NCBI GenBank assembly: GCA_027016675.1
Contig: JALUSH010000045.1
Span: 1 to 5,740 of the forward strand
Reading direction: 5' to 3'
Source: Thermodesulfovibrio sp.
Lineage (GTDB): Bacteria; Nitrospirota; Thermodesulfovibrionia; Thermodesulfovibrionales; JdFR-85
DNA length: 5,740 nucleotides
The number at the start of each line of letters is the position of its first letter. Position 1 is the stretch's first letter. The position numbers were made by a program, and so were the translations under genes. Below are positions 5,460 through 5,740 of this stretch, in pieces. Below the pieces are notes generated by a model, which saw only the letters and a program-made list of their open reading frames with translations, had not been told where the DNA came from and searched no databases.

Positions 5460-5740
5460 CTATATCGCCTCCTCTCCTCTCTCTCCTGTGCGTATCCTTA
5501 CTACATCCTGAATATTGTATATGAATATCTTTCCATCACCTATCTCACCTGTCCTGGCTGCCTGCTGTATAGCATCCACCACCTCCTGGAGCTTATCATC
5601 TGGTACTGCTACCTCTACCTTTACCTTCGGCAAAAACCTGACCTCATATTCAACGCCACGGTATACCTCCATATGTCCTTTCTGGCGTCCGAATCCCTTT
5701 ACCTCTATAACGGTCATACCCTGAACGCCTATGTCTGTAA
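5460..5740 (-). CDS. glnK: Nitrogen regulatory protein PII (GlnK), 5' end outside the window
   Basis: Small trimeric signalling protein that binds ATP or ADP and 2-oxoglutarate and blocks AmtB when nitrogen is ample. The reading frame stays open to the right edge (TDIGVQG precedes the internal Met), so about 20 codons are missing. The ATG at 5717 is an internal methionine (residue 28 of the family), not the start. In standard PII numbering the visible residues fit exactly: Gln39 and Lys58 for 2-oxoglutarate, Tyr51 in RGVEY of the T-loop (uridylylation site in many bacteria), Gly87 and Lys90 in TGEIGDGK, Arg101 and Arg103 near the end. The predicted total of 112 residues is canonical. It ends RTGERGEEAI. 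GlnK is preferred to GlnB because amtB follows. Confidence 0.95.
   Translation of the reverse strand, partial: TDIGVQGMTVIEVKGFGRQKGHMEVYRGVEYEVRFLPKVKVEVAVPDDKLQEVVDAIQQAARTGEIGDGKIFIYNIQDVVRIRTGERGEEAI

Noticed and set aside
5715..5717. ATG at 5717 as the glnK start
   Set aside because: The frame stays open upstream and encodes the conserved TDIGVQG segment of PII, and residue numbering places this Met at position 28.

Overview
The window carries six protein genes on two convergent arms, with almost no unexplained coding space. The left arm, on the + strand, reads trxB (thioredoxin reductase, 5' end damaged or missing) > pgi (short bacterial glucose-6-phosphate isomerase) > an exported SNase-family nuclease. 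The right arm, on the - strand, reads from the right edge leftward: glnK (PII signal protein, first ~20 codons outside the window) > amtB (ammonium channel) > a class I glutamine amidotransferase domain protein. The two arms meet stop-to-stop with only 4 bases between them (3155-3158).

The organism is a bacterium of moderate GC content. The genes have good AGGAGG-type ribosome binding sites and the exported proteins have bacterial-type signal sequences. Protein style (short Pgi with a GTTDQHSQ motif, Amt with a cleavable signal peptide, a CATC-type thioredoxin reductase) would fit a Gram-negative anaerobe or thermophile-related lineage such as Nitrospirota or Desulfobacterota. That is an impression, not a placement. 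No phage, CRISPR or plasmid genes are present.

Functionally, glnK-amtB is the classical ammonium uptake and sensing pair. PII senses 2-oxoglutarate, ATP and ADP and plugs the AmtB channel when nitrogen is plentiful. All PII ligand residues and the AmtB twin histidines are present. The neighbouring amidotransferase has its own good sigma70-type promoter, so it need not be part of the glnK-amtB transcript. The + strand genes are tightly packed (51-base gap, then 0 bases) and probably form an operon of otherwise ordinary housekeeping functions.

The most interesting non-coding structures are two. (1) A 127-base MITE-like element (3901-4027) has 12-base near-perfect inverted ends and sits between exact 9-base direct repeats. 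It inserted one base beyond the amtB stop codon, and the duplicated target still supplies the -35 box of the amidotransferase promoter. (2) A perfect 24-base inverted repeat at the extreme left edge (1-51) replaces the start of trxB. It looks like a fold-back artefact at a contig end rather than biology. I did not find a convincing new multi-gene system here.
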